This document shows positions 26,439 through 35,282 of a DNA stretch of 64,000 bases, one piece after another (the first letter of the stretch is position 1; the number at the start of each line of letters is the position of its first letter). The position numbers and the translations under genes are program-made. The notes below the pieces were generated by a model that had not been told where the DNA came from, did no database searches, and was given only the letters and a program-made list of their open reading frames with translations. Source of the DNA: Cupriavidus basilensis. GTDB lineage: Bacteria; Pseudomonadota; Gammaproteobacteria; Burkholderiales; Burkholderiaceae. The stretch covers positions 2,294,001 to 2,358,000 of the forward strand of contig NZ_CP062804.1 in NCBI RefSeq assembly GCF_008801925.2. Reading direction: 5' to 3'.

Positions 26439-27614
26439 ATGTTGTCACCCCTGTCCACCCAGTCCTCCCTGTCCGCCCGCGTCGATGCGGCGATTGAACA
26501 AGCCCTTGCCGAGCATCGCCTGGTCGGCGCCGTCGTGCTGGTTGCCCGCCACGGCGAAGTCATCCACCGCCGCGCCGCAGGCCTGGCCGACCGCGAGGCC
26601 GGCCGGCCCATGCGCGCCGATACCCTGTTCCGCCTGGCGTCGGTATCCAAGCCCATCGTGTCGAGCGCAGCGATGGTGCTGGTGGCGCAGGGCCGCCTGG
26701 GGCTCGACGAGGCCGTGACGCGCTGGCTGCCGGATTTCATGCCCCGACTGGCCGACGGCAGCCCCGCCATCATCACCGTGCGGCAGTTGATGACCCATAC
26801 CGCCGGGCTGGGCTACCGCTTCTTCGAAGCCGACGAGCACGGGCCCTATGCCCGCGCCGGCGTCTCGGACGGCATGGACCAGCCGGGCATCACCCTTGCG
26901 GAGAACCTGCGCCGCATCGCCAGCGTGCCCTTGCTCTACAAGCCAGGCAGCGCCTGGGGCTACTCGCTGGCAACCGACGTGCTTGGCGCCGTGATCGAAC
27001 GCGTTTGCGACGCGCCGCTGGCCGACGCGGTGCACGCGCTGGTCACGGGTCCGCTGGGCATGGGCGACACTGGCTTTGCCGCGGCCGATGCCGGGCGGCT
27101 AGCCACCGCCTACGTCAACGACACGCCGGTGCCGCGCCGCATGCGCGCGCACGACGTGGTCCCTGTCGTCGACGGCACGGCCGGCATCCACTACGCGCCG
27201 GCGCGCGCACTGGACACCGGCGCCTTCCCCTCCGGCGGCGCTGGCATGATTGGCAGCGCCGGCGATTTCCTTCGCTTGCTGGAAGCCCTGCGCCAGGGCG
27301 GCGAGCCATTGATGCCCGCTGCCTGGGTGGATGAAATGGGCCGCAACCAGACCGGCGCATGGGGCCCGCCGGATGCGCCAGGCACCGGCTTCGGCCTGGG
27401 CTTCTCGGTGCTGCACGATCCGGCTGCGGCCGGCTCGCCCGAGTCGGTTGGCACCTGGCGCTGGGGCGGCGCCTACGGACACTCGTGGTTCGTCGACCGC
27501 GCCCGGGGCCTGAGCGTGGCCGCGTTCACCAACACCCTGTATGAAGGCATGTCCGGCCGCTTCGTGACGGATTTGCGTGACGCCGTCTATGGGCACGAGC
27601 CGGCAACGCAATGA
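26439..27614 (+). CDS. Serine hydrolase, class C beta-lactamase / EstB-like esterase
   Basis: 391 residues. Active-site SxxK is Ser68-Val-Ser-Lys71 (LASVSKP); the second motif is Tyr175-Ser-Leu (WGYSLATD), characteristic of EstB-type esterases; the KTG position is replaced by GGAYGHSW near the C-terminus. No signal peptide is apparent after the ATG at 26439, which has GAAGGA eight bases upstream, arguing for a cytoplasmic esterase rather than a secreted antibiotic-resistance enzyme. Its partner is probably the divergent LysR. Confidence 0.85.
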   Translation: MLSPLSTQSSLSARVDAAIEQALAEHRLVGAVVLVARHGEVIHRRAAGLADREAGRPMRADTLFRLASVSKPIVSSAAMVLVAQGRLGLDEAVTRWLPDFMPRLADGSPAIITVRQLMTHTAGLGYRFFEADEHGPYARAGVSDGMDQPGITLAENLRRIASVPLLYKPGSAWGYSLATDVLGAVIERVCDAPLADAVHALVTGPLGMGDTGFAAADAGRLATAYVNDTPVPRRMRAHDVVPVVDGTAGIHYAPARALDTGAFPSGGAGMIGSAGDFLRLLEALRQGGEPLMPAAWVDEMGRNQTGAWGPPDAPGTGFGLGFSVLHDPAAAGSPESVGTWRWGGAYGHSWFVDRARGLSVAAFTNTLYEGMSGRFVTDLRDAVYGHEPATQ

Positions 27615-27673
27615 GCGATATGGCTGCGCGGCTTGCCCGCCATCCGGGCCACCCAGGGCACCCAGGCCACCGG

Positions 27674-28873
27674 CTAAAGCGCGGCGAGCAGCAGCATGTA
27701 GGCCTTGATCACGATGGCATTGGCCAGGTCGATGAAAAACGCGCCGACCATGGGCACCACCAGGAACGCCAGGTGCGACGGCCCGAAGCGATCGGTGATC
27801 GCCTGCATGTTGGCGATGGCCGTCGGCGTCGCGCCCAGGCCAAAGCCGCAATGCCCGGCGGCGAGCACCACGGCATCGTAGTTGCGTCCCATTACGCGGA
27901 AGGTGACGAACATGGCGTAGGCCGCCATGGCCGCTGCCTGGACCAGCAGGATCGCCAGCAAGGGCAGGGCCAGCGCGGACAGCTCCCACAGCCGCAGGCT
28001 CATCAGCGCCATCGCCAGGAACATCGACAGGCTGACGTTGCCCAGCACGGAGACCGAGCGGTCGAACACGCTGTACCAGCCGAGCACCGACAGGCCATTG
28101 CGCAGGATGACCCCGATGAACAAGACCCAGACGAAGCTTGGCAAGGCGAGCCAGCTATCGGCAAAGGCAGCGGCCAGCGCCTGTCCGGCGGTCAGGCAGA
28201 CCAGGATCAGGGCCAGCGTTTCAATCAGCGCGGACGCGGTGATCAGGCGCACCGCCGCCGGCTCCTCGAAATTGAGCGGATCGGGGTCGTGCGCGGCATT
28301 GCCTGGCGTCTTGATTTGCCGCAGCAGCACGCGTGCGACAGGGCCGCCCAGCAAACCGCCGAGCACGAGCCCGAACGTGGCGCAGGCAATGGCCAGTTCC
28401 GTGGCGGAGGCCACGCCGTACTGGCTGGCGAACGTGTGGCCCCAGGCCACGCCGGTGCCATGGCCGCCAGATAGCGTGATCGACCCCGCCAGCAGCCCGA
28501 CCACCGGTTTCAGCCCGAGAACGGTCGCCATGCCGACGCCGATCGCGTTCTGCATCACGAGCAACCCGATCACCACGAGCAGGAAGACAGCGATGCTCCT
28601 GCCGCCGCGGCGCAGGCTGGCCAGGTCGGCACTGAGCCCCAGCGTGGCGAAAAACGCGAGCATCAAGGGCGTCTGCATGGTGAGATCAAACCCCACCTGC
28701 ACCCCCGCGAACGCGCGCGCGGCAAAGAGGCCAAACGCCACCACCAGGCCGCCGACCACCGGCTCGGGGATGCTGTAGGTTTTCAGGAACGGCGTGACGG
28801 CGATCAGCTTGCGGCCGGCCAGCAGGACCAGCGAGGCCGCCACCAGGGTTTCATATGTGTTGAGCTGCAGCAT
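27674..28873 (-). CDS. gltS: Sodium/glutamate symporter GltS
   Basis: 399 residues, the usual GltS length, with about ten hydrophobic helices in two inverted halves. Family signatures include ETLVAASLVLLAGRKL, PEPVVGGLVVA, GSITLSGGHGTGVAWG and, in the second half, AAGHCGFGLGATPTAIANMQA. It imports glutamate with Na+ across the inner membrane. It is convergent with the esterase gene (59-bp gap) and appears monocistronic. Confidence 0.92.
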   Translation of the reverse strand: MLQLNTYETLVAASLVLLAGRKLIAVTPFLKTYSIPEPVVGGLVVAFGLFAARAFAGVQVGFDLTMQTPLMLAFFATLGLSADLASLRRGGRSIAVFLLVVIGLLVMQNAIGVGMATVLGLKPVVGLLAGSITLSGGHGTGVAWGHTFASQYGVASATELAIACATFGLVLGGLLGGPVARVLLRQIKTPGNAAHDPDPLNFEEPAAVRLITASALIETLALILVCLTAGQALAAAFADSWLALPSFVWVLFIGVILRNGLSVLGWYSVFDRSVSVLGNVSLSMFLAMALMSLRLWELSALALPLLAILLVQAAAMAAYAMFVTFRVMGRNYDAVVLAAGHCGFGLGATPTAIANMQAITDRFGPSHLAFLVVPMVGAFFIDLANAIVIKAYMLLLAAL

Positions 28874-29008
28874 CTCGCCTCCTCCGGGAAGCCATAGTCT
28901 GCACCGGAAGAACCCCGGCTGGATATTGAATGTTTTTTGAACGCTGCCCAGGCCGCCATGCTCCCCCCTACTCGGCGCCCCGACTCAACGCGCACTACTC
29001 AGCGCGCC

Positions 29009-29815
29009 CTACTCAGCCGTGTCTCCCACCCGCAGCATGTTCCACGTCAGGCCAAGCTGGGCATCGGTCTTCAGCGAGAGCAACTGGCGGGAGAGCCGGG
29101 CCAGATGCGCCTGTTCCGCCAGGTTCTTGCCGACCACGCCTTTTTCCTCGGCGGCGTTGGCAAGCACGCCCTCCAGGTCGCCGTAGCGCTGCAAGAGCTT
29201 GGCCGCGGTCTTCGCCCCGACCTTCTCGACACCGGGAATATCGTCCGTACTATCCCCCAGCAGGGCGAGATAGTCGGCAAGCTGGTGGCTGCCCACGCCG
29301 AACTTGTCCATGACATAGCGTTCATCGAACCAGGACGGCTCCCCGTTCTTCGCGGTAGCGAAGTGGTTGCGCACGATGGCCCCGTCGGCGATCAGCTGCA
29401 GCACGTCCTTGTCCGTGCTCACCGGAATCACCTGCCCCTCCTTGCTCGCGGTCCAGCGATAGAAGGCCGTGGCGATGATGTCGTCGGCCTCGTAGCCTTC
29501 GATCATGGCTGTCTGCAGCCCGAGCACCTCCGTCAGCGTCAGGCGGAAGTCAGGCAGAACCTCCGCCAGCTCCGGATCCATGGGCTTGCGGTGCTGGCGG
29601 TACTGGGGATACAGCGCGTGACGCCAGGTCTTGCCGCCGGTGTCGAACGCCGCCAGCGCGTGTGTCGGCTTGCATTCGGTCAGGGCGCGGCGAAACGAGG
29701 CCAGCGCCGAGAGTACGGCGCCTTCGACCTTGGCCGGAATGTCCTCGGCCGGGTTGGCTTCGTAGACCCGGCGCAGGATGTTCAGGCCGTCGATGAGCAG
29801 TAGCGTGTGCTTCAT
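29009..29815 (-). CDS. 5'-3' exonuclease / flap endonuclease, Xni (ExoIX)-like
   Basis: 268 residues starting MKHTLLLIDGLNILRRVYEA. The PIN-like nuclease acidic residues are seen in LLIDGLN, YEADDIIAT and PVSTDKDVLQL, and the H3TH DNA-binding motif in GDSTDDIPGVEKVGAKTAAKLLQRYGDL. It matches the free-standing flap-endonuclease family rather than the N-terminal domain of DNA polymerase I, which is longer. It would process branched DNA in replication or repair. Longer in-frame starts upstream lack family sequence. Confidence 0.88.
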   Translation of the reverse strand: MKHTLLLIDGLNILRRVYEANPAEDIPAKVEGAVLSALASFRRALTECKPTHALAAFDTGGKTWRHALYPQYRQHRKPMDPELAEVLPDFRLTLTEVLGLQTAMIEGYEADDIIATAFYRWTASKEGQVIPVSTDKDVLQLIADGAIVRNHFATAKNGEPSWFDERYVMDKFGVGSHQLADYLALLGDSTDDIPGVEKVGAKTAAKLLQRYGDLEGVLANAAEEKGVVGKNLAEQAHLARLSRQLLSLKTDAQLGLTWNMLRVGDTAE

Positions 29816-29943
29816 TGTTCTTGCGATTCTTTCGATGCGTGCGATCAGACCCTCTATTTTGACCTGCGAAGCCCGTCGCGCAACCCTTTCGGGCAGGCGG
29901 ATCAGCAAGAATGCGGGGTTGCGCCGGCGGTCCACCTCGTCTA

Positions 29944-29955
29944 GTCTGAGCAGAC
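29944..29955. promoter_or_regulatory. Short palindrome before the small HTH gene
   Basis: GTCTG-AG-CAGAC is a perfect inverted repeat 18 bp upstream of the ATG at 29973. A small HTH protein could bind such a site to control itself; this is inference. Confidence 0.35.
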
Positions 29956-29972
29956 TCAACCTACGCCCGGAA

Positions 29973-30212
29973 ATGAACAACAATCACGACACTCGCCAGG
30001 CAGTAATCGACGCCCTGCAAAAGACGGGCACCCCGATGGATGCATATCAGGTCGCAAAGGCCACGGGCGTCAGCCCGATCCAGGCAGCGCGCACGCTCAC
30101 GAAACTCGCCGCAAAAGGCGTCGTGCAGACCGACGCCCAGCTTGGCGCCGAGGCCGACTTGTCCGCGCAGTTCCGCCTGGCTCCGGCGCCGAAGGATGCC
30201 GCCGGAGGGTAA
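29973..30212 (+). CDS. Small winged-helix DNA-binding protein
   Basis: 79 residues. Residues 5-55 (DTRQAVIDALQKTGTPMDAYQVAKATGVSPIQAARTLTKLAAKGVV) form a compact winged helix-turn-helix like the replication initiator/MarR-type wings. A short polar tail follows. It is not part of an obvious operon: it is divergent from the nuclease gene and 270 bp before the tRNA. Likely a regulator of unknown target. Confidence 0.65.
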   Translation: MNNNHDTRQAVIDALQKTGTPMDAYQVAKATGVSPIQAARTLTKLAAKGVVQTDAQLGAEADLSAQFRLAPAPKDAAGG

Positions 30213-30481
30213 AAGCGGAGGTGGTTGCTGCCAGGCCGGTGCCAGGATCTGGGGCATGCGCACCGCCGATCTCGCGGGCAATCGTGTCCGCCGATGCCGC
30301 GTGTGCGGCGAATACGTGGCTTGACGACGTGATCGGCCACCGGGCGGATGCCCGACAAAGCGCGAATGCCGCGCTCATTCTTGCAGCAACTGCATTGATT
30401 CTTGCAATGCGCCGAGACCATTTCTGGAAATAATCCCAATCAGGACTATCCATGACGCGCCAACCCGCGTATATTTCGGCC

Positions 30482-30557
30482 CGCGGGGTGGAGCAGTTGG
30501 CAGCTCGTCGGGCTCATAACCCGAAGGTCGCAGGTTCAAGTCCTGCCCCCGCAACCA
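30482..30557 (+). tRNA. Initiator tRNA-fMet (CAT)
   Basis: A complete cloverleaf of 76 nt including encoded CCA. The anticodon loop GGGCTCATAACCC carries three G-C pairs in the stem and CAT. The first base is C (C1 x A72 mismatch), the hallmark of bacterial initiator tRNA. A -10-like TATATT lies at 30470-30475. Confidence 0.97.
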
Positions 30558-30564
30558 AATTCTG

Positions 30565-30599
30565 AAAAGCCCGTACGGTTCACGCCGCACGGGCTTTTT
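30565..30599 (+). terminator. Rho-independent terminator of tRNA-fMet
   Basis: AAAAGCCCGT...GCACGGGCTTTTT forms a GC-rich stem followed by a T-run immediately after the tRNA. Confidence 0.9.
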
Positions 30600-30751
30600 G
30601 CATTGCCGGCACAAAACGCTGTCTGGCTGGCAATATCCGGATGGCGCGCCGGATGCGCCGGCCATGCCTCTTGCCCGATCTTGCCCGATATCGCCCGATA
30701 GCGGGCCTAACCCGACAACGCGATAGCCGCGGTAGCCAAGGAGTGAAGCAC

Positions 30752-31378
30752 ATGCCCCCGTTCGAAACCCTTTTGCCATTTTTCGGCATCGCCGTGGTGC
30801 TTGGACTGACCCCGGGCCCGGACAATGTCTTCGTGCTGCTGCAATCCGCCATGCGGGGGCCCCGCGCGGGCATGGTCGTCGTGCTTGGCCTGTGCACCGG
30901 GCTGCTGGTGCATACGGCCGCGGTCGCGCTTGGCCTGGCCGCGCTGTTCGCCGCGTCCAAGCTCGCATTCATGCTGCTCAAGATCGCCGGCGCGCTATAC
31001 CTGGCCTATCTTGCCTGGCAGGCGTTCCGCGCCCCGGTGGGCGCGATGAGCCAGGGCAACGGCGACAAGGCTGGCGTGGGGCATATGTACCGGCGGGGCG
31101 TGGTGATGAACCTGACCAACCCCAAGGTGGTGATCTTTTTCCTCGCATTCCTGCCGCAATTCGTCGCGCCGGACCGTGGCCACATCGCACTGCAGATCAT
31201 GGTGCTCGGCGTGGTCTTTATCATCGCCACCCTGCTGGTCTTTTCCGTCATCGCCTACTGCTCGGCCATGTTCGGCGCCCTGCTGCTGCGCTCGGCACGC
31301 ACACAGCGTGCGCTGAACTGGTTTGCGGGGGTGGTGTTCCTGGGGCTGGCCGCGCGGCTGGCTACGTCGAGGATGTAG
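30752..31378 (+). CDS. LysE-family amino acid / metabolite exporter
   Basis: 208 residues with six hydrophobic helices. The N-terminal motif (FFGIAVVLGLTPGPDNVFVLLQSAMRGPRAGMVVVLG) and the central MNLTNPKVVIFFLAFLPQFV are the RhtB/LysE signatures. ATG at 30752 with AAGGAG eight bases upstream. Located in the inner membrane; exports an amino acid or derivative such as homoserine lactone or threonine, substrate unknown. Transcribed after the tRNA terminator as its own unit. Confidence 0.9.
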   Translation: MPPFETLLPFFGIAVVLGLTPGPDNVFVLLQSAMRGPRAGMVVVLGLCTGLLVHTAAVALGLAALFAASKLAFMLLKIAGALYLAYLAWQAFRAPVGAMSQGNGDKAGVGHMYRRGVVMNLTNPKVVIFFLAFLPQFVAPDRGHIALQIMVLGVVFIIATLLVFSVIAYCSAMFGALLLRSARTQRALNWFAGVVFLGLAARLATSRM

Positions 31379-31518
31379 GGGAGAGCTGGGGGTTCGGCGT
31401 TTTGATGTCCCGTTCCGTTGATTCGTACGCAAAATCTGTTGAGCTTGGAGCAGGAACAGTAGGTCGGGGGCGGTATGCGATGTGTGTTGCTTGTAGCCCG
31501 CTGACTCGGGAACGTCTC

Positions 31519-32258
31519 TTGTGGGTGGGGTTTTGATGCTTCTAGCTGCTGTCGCGGCTATACGGAGTTGGTCGTTTTAGAACGTGTGAGATGTCACTTC
31601 TCTTTACTCGTAAAAAGAAGTGACCAAGAGAAAGCGATCCTTGCAGGAGGCTGGACGACGTCATTGGGGACCCCAATGATTTCGTCGTCAGGCCCGGGGT
31701 TTTAATGGACTCGTGCCGTTACCAGTTTAGATCGTCACGACGCTGCCAATGCCCAGGGTTTCGTGGTGGCCCCCAACGGTAGCTACCGCCACGAATTTCA
31801 ATCCGTCTGTCGCTCGCTGTGCGAGCGGCCACGAAGTTGCAGGCGTCCCGTTTCCGTCGTGGGCGCGGTGGCACCGCTGGAACAGTTCTGAGAGATTCAC
31901 CACCGCGCCCACCTCACCACGAAACCATCACGGCGTGATATATCGTGGCGATTCGGACCGGTGCCGGCAGATATGTGAACGAGCAGGGATGCCGCTACCG
32001 AGCAGCCTCACCACGAAACCAGCGTCATTTGCTGGGTCGTGGTCCTTTAAACCGGTAACGGCACGAGTCCATTAAAACCCGGGGCCTGACGACGAATCCA
32101 CCGGGCTGCGAAACCCCGAAAAGCCAGCCTCCTGCAAGGATCGCTTTCTTTTGTTTACTTTTCTTTACGAGTAAAGAAAAGTGACATCTCACACGTTCTA
32201 AAACGCCAATACCGTACAGCCGCGACAGCAGCCAGAAGAAATAAAACCCCGCCCACAA
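31519..32258. repeat. Long imperfect palindrome, about 740 bp
   Basis: The sequence at 31519-31740 recurs in reverse complement at 32039-32258 with near identity over several blocks: TAGAACGTGTGAGATGTCAC, GAAAGCGATCCTTGCAGGAG and TTTTAATGGACTCGTGCCGT. Each arm holds an unrelated ~25-nt insert (about 31655-31680 and 32098-32124). Weaker complementarity continues inward (GGTTTCGTGGTG against CACCACGAAACC), and the centre is a 12-bp GC stem (31859-31870 with 31901-31912). The centre of symmetry is near 31886-31889. No transposase or plausible gene is inside. Confidence 0.85.
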
Positions 32259-32297
32259 CACACACACCGCGTAACCGGGCCACGCCAAACAGCCGTC

Positions 32298-32321
32298 TCA
32301 CCCTCTCCCACATCACCCCCA
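32298..32321 (+). repeat. Left copy of 24-bp direct repeat flanking the T6SS island
   Basis: Identical over 24 bp to 43857-43880, with weaker similarity for seven more bases on the left. It begins TCACCCTCTCCC and ends ATCACCCCCA. The right copy is coding sequence near the 3' end of the 2Fe-2S/CoxG gene; this left copy is not in a gene. Confidence 0.7.
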
Positions 32322-32757
32322 GCCTACGTGGTGATGAACCAGAACGCCTCCTTCTTCAGTTCGGCACTTGCGGCTGCCTCGCCGCCGCGCGCGCGTGCGT
32401 TCCCTCCTTCCCCTCCGCTTGCCCCGCTCGCCGGGGCGCCGCCGTCAACCTCCACCGCCCATCGGGCCGCCGCTTTGGCTGCGCGAGCTGTCAGCGGCGT
32501 TGTTTTCTGCCCACGCATTGTGAGAGAAATGTAATGAAACGAAAAAAATCCGCAAACCCGCATTCGACACGCCCGTCTTATCTGACGGGCTATCTCAGCG
32601 TGATTTCAATCCGCCCTCAATCTGAATTCAAGAACTCTAATTCGGAATTTTCCGCAAATTCTTAAGACCCGTCTGATTCCCCTAGCGACGTTGCCCAATT
32701 TACTATCCCCCTTCGGTCGTTGCGCCTTTGGCAAGTAGCGCAGCAATAGCCCCGCAA

Positions 32758-32778
32758 GACACCCACTCACTGGGTGTC
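32758..32778 (+). promoter_or_regulatory. Hairpin in the vgrG leader
   Basis: GACACCCA and TGGGTGTC form a perfect 8-bp stem around a 5-nt loop, 40 bp before the chosen vgrG start. It could influence mRNA stability or translation. No T-run follows, so it is not a standard terminator. Confidence 0.45.
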
Positions 32779-32818
32779 TGCGGTAGCAACCAATCCTATT
32801 GTTTCGGAGCGTGATTGC

Positions 32819-35269
32819 ATGGGTAGTCGATTGCCATTTTCCTCTCGTACCGTCACCGTTTCCGGTGCCGGCCTGCCGGAACTGCTGGGACAGCCGCTGC
32901 TGGTGTTTTCCAGGCTGTCCGGCACCGAGGGCATCAATGCCCTGTTCGAATACGAACTGGACCTGAAGACGCCCGACGACCGCAATGCGCTGTACGGCCC
33001 GGCGGGCGATTTCGACCTCGAAGCCATGCAGGGCCAGGAGTTGACCATCAGCATCGAGCTGGACGGCTCCGGCACCGGCATGGCGGGCGGCTTCGGCAAG
33101 GGCGTGCGTGAAATTACGGGCATCGTCACCGACGTGCGCGGTCCCTTCCATGAAAACGAGCGCATCCGCTACCGCCTGACGCTGCGCCCGTGGCTGTGGC
33201 TCGCCACGCTCACCAGCACCTTCAAGCGATACCAGAACATGACGGTGCTGGAAATCGTGGAAGCGGTGTTGAGCAAATACACCTTCCCGGTCGAGCGCCG
33301 GCTTTCACTCATCGCGTACCCAAAGCGCGAGTATCAGCTACAGGCCGGCGAAACGGACTACCAGTTCGTACGCCGCCTGCTCGCGGAATGGGGGATCAAT
33401 TTCCATTGGGAATTCTCCGAGGGCCACCATCGCATGGTGCTGACCGACGGCAACGGCGCCTTCCTGAATATCCCCAGCCCCGCCTATGAAACGATCAGCT
33501 GGTATCCCTCCTCGGACCGCGTAGACGAAGAACACCTCTATGAATTCGAGGTCCGCGACCGGCTCATCCCGGGAGAATGGGCGCACGGCGACTACGACTT
33601 CAACCACCCAGGCGCGAACCTGAACGTTTCGGCCGCTGACCCGCGCGACACCAGCCACGCGACTCAGCAGCTCTATTCCTGGCCGGGAGACTTTTCCGAG
33701 CCCGCGACCGGCAGCGATGCCCGCCAGGAGGGCGACATGCTGGCGCGCATCCGCATGGAAGCGATCCGGCAGCAAGCCTTCCGCGTGCGCGGCAAGGGCA
33801 ATGTGCGCGCGATGGCGCCAGGGCACACCTTCACGCTCGAGCGCTTCCTGCGTACGAAGGCGAACCGAGAGTACCTGATCTTTGCCACGTACCTCCTGAT
33901 CGAGGACGTAGGTGAGTTCGCCGGCAGCGGCCAGCAATGGCGCTGCGAAGTGGAATTCCAAGCGCAGCCGACCAGCGAGATCTTCCGGCCTGAAACCGTG
34001 GAAAAACCCAGGATCGGCGGCTATCACGTCGCCAGGGTTGTCGGCCCGGCCAATACGGAAATCTGGTGCGACAACTTTGGCCGCATCAGAATCGAGTTTC
34101 CCTGGGACCGCTACGGGAACAATGACGAAAACAGTTCCTGCTGGGTCCGCGTCGCGGATTTCGCCTCGGGCAACCGCTTCGGCAGCACGCACCTCCCGCG
34201 CATCGGCCAGGAAGTGATTGTTGACTACCTGGGCGGCGACCCGGACCGGCCGATCATCGTCGGGCGCGTCAACAACCAGCTGAACCTGCCGCCATGGGAC
34301 TTGCCGAACCAGTTCGCCTTGTCCGGCTACCAGAGCAAGGAACTGTTCGGCGATGGCCGTAACCACACGCTTTACGACGATACCGAAGGCCAGCAGCAGG
34401 TACAGGTGGCGTCGGACCACCAGAGCAGCTTGCTCGCGCTCGGCCACAACGTCCGGGTGAAGGATTTCGAGGGTCGCAAGGACAAGCGCGGCGAAGGGTT
34501 CGAGCTGCGCACCGATGCGCATGGCGCGCTGCGCGCCGCGCTCGGCATGCTCATCACCACCTCCTCTCGCCTGCATGCCGAAGGCAACGCGATGAACGTA
34601 CGCGATGTTGTTCAGTTACTCGAAAGCGCGCAGGACATTGCCGCCACCCTGGGGGAGAACGCGACCGAAGCCCATGCCCAGGACGGCGAGCAGCCGGAAG
34701 TTGCCAAGCGGCTGGAAGCGCAAACGGCGCAAATCAAGGGCGGAGGGGATCTCAAGGAATTCACCGCGCCCCACCTGGTATCGGCCAGCCCCGCCGGCAT
34801 CGTCTCCGCCGCTGCCGGTTCCACGCATATTGCCAGCGGCGGCGACACCGCGCTCACCACCGGGGAACACCTGTCGGTGACCACCGGCGGCGGCTTCTTT
34901 GCCAGCGTGCGCAAGGCGCTGCGCCTGTTCGCATATGAGGCCGGCATGAAACTGGTCGCCAACATGGGAGACATCGACCTGCAAGCCCTGAAGAACAACA
35001 TCAACCTGCTGGCAAAACTCAAGATCACGCTCACGGCCGACGAGATCCGCATCCAGGCCAAGGAAAAGCTGCTGCTGGCCGGGGGTGGGAGCTACCTGCG
35101 CCTGGACGGCAACATCGAGCACGGCACCAACGGCAGTTTCACCGTTCACGCCGCCAGCAAGCTCCTGACCGGGCCAAACAGCCTGCCGATGGAACTGAAC
35201 ACGAAACAGGTGTGCATCGAATGCCTGATCCGAGCCGCCGCGCGCAACACCGCCCTGATGCTGCGCTAA
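32819..35269 (+). CDS. vgrG: Type VI secretion VgrG (TssI) spike protein with DUF2345 extension
   Basis: 816 residues from the ATG at 32819 (CGGAG nine bases upstream; a GTG at 32774 would add 15 residues). The gp27-like base comes first (LFEYELDLKT, YRLTLRPWLWLATLTSTFKRYQNMTVLEIVEAVL), then the gp5 OB/needle region (ARVVGPANTEIWCDNFGRIRIEFPWDRYG, SCWVRVADFASG, HLPRIGQEVIVDYLGGDPDRPII) and a C-terminal DUF2345 region (~residues 590-770). It forms the trimeric puncturing tip and carries effectors through its C-terminus. The following DUF4123 gene is the standard adaptor. No enzymatic C-terminal domain is recognised. Confidence 0.95.
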   Translation: MGSRLPFSSRTVTVSGAGLPELLGQPLLVFSRLSGTEGINALFEYELDLKTPDDRNALYGPAGDFDLEAMQGQELTISIELDGSGTGMAGGFGKGVREITGIVTDVRGPFHENERIRYRLTLRPWLWLATLTSTFKRYQNMTVLEIVEAVLSKYTFPVERRLSLIAYPKREYQLQAGETDYQFVRRLLAEWGINFHWEFSEGHHRMVLTDGNGAFLNIPSPAYETISWYPSSDRVDEEHLYEFEVRDRLIPGEWAHGDYDFNHPGANLNVSAADPRDTSHATQQLYSWPGDFSEPATGSDARQEGDMLARIRMEAIRQQAFRVRGKGNVRAMAPGHTFTLERFLRTKANREYLIFATYLLIEDVGEFAGSGQQWRCEVEFQAQPTSEIFRPETVEKPRIGGYHVARVVGPANTEIWCDNFGRIRIEFPWDRYGNNDENSSCWVRVADFASGNRFGSTHLPRIGQEVIVDYLGGDPDRPIIVGRVNNQLNLPPWDLPNQFALSGYQSKELFGDGRNHTLYDDTEGQQQVQVASDHQSSLLALGHNVRVKDFEGRKDKRGEGFELRTDAHGALRAALGMLITTSSRLHAEGNAMNVRDVVQLLESAQDIAATLGENATEAHAQDGEQPEVAKRLEAQTAQIKGGGDLKEFTAPHLVSASPAGIVSAAAGSTHIASGGDTALTTGEHLSVTTGGGFFASVRKALRLFAYEAGMKLVANMGDIDLQALKNNINLLAKLKITLTADEIRIQAKEKLLLAGGGSYLRLDGNIEHGTNGSFTVHAASKLLTGPNSLPMELNTKQVCIECLIRAAARNTALMLR

Positions 35270-35282
35270 CCACCAGACTGCC

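Larger units (their letters stand above)
31379..32818. other. 1.4-kb gene-free region left of the VgrG island
   Basis: Contains the long palindrome (31519-32258), the left copy of the island direct repeat (32298-32321), a low-complexity Ala/Gly-rich minus-strand frame at 32324-32563 that is probably not a gene, a 7-bp-stem hairpin GCCCGTC/GACGGGC at 32571-32590, and the vgrG leader hairpin. No conserved gene is seen. Confidence 0.6.

Noticed and set aside
26439..27614. Antibiotic-resistance beta-lactamase
   Set aside because: Active-site motifs are of the EstB esterase type (YSL and HSW) and no signal peptide is seen.
32324..32563. Minus-strand 79-codon frame rich in Ala and Gly
   Set aside because: Low complexity, no ribosome-binding site and no family; treated as intergenic though it could be a lineage-specific small gene.
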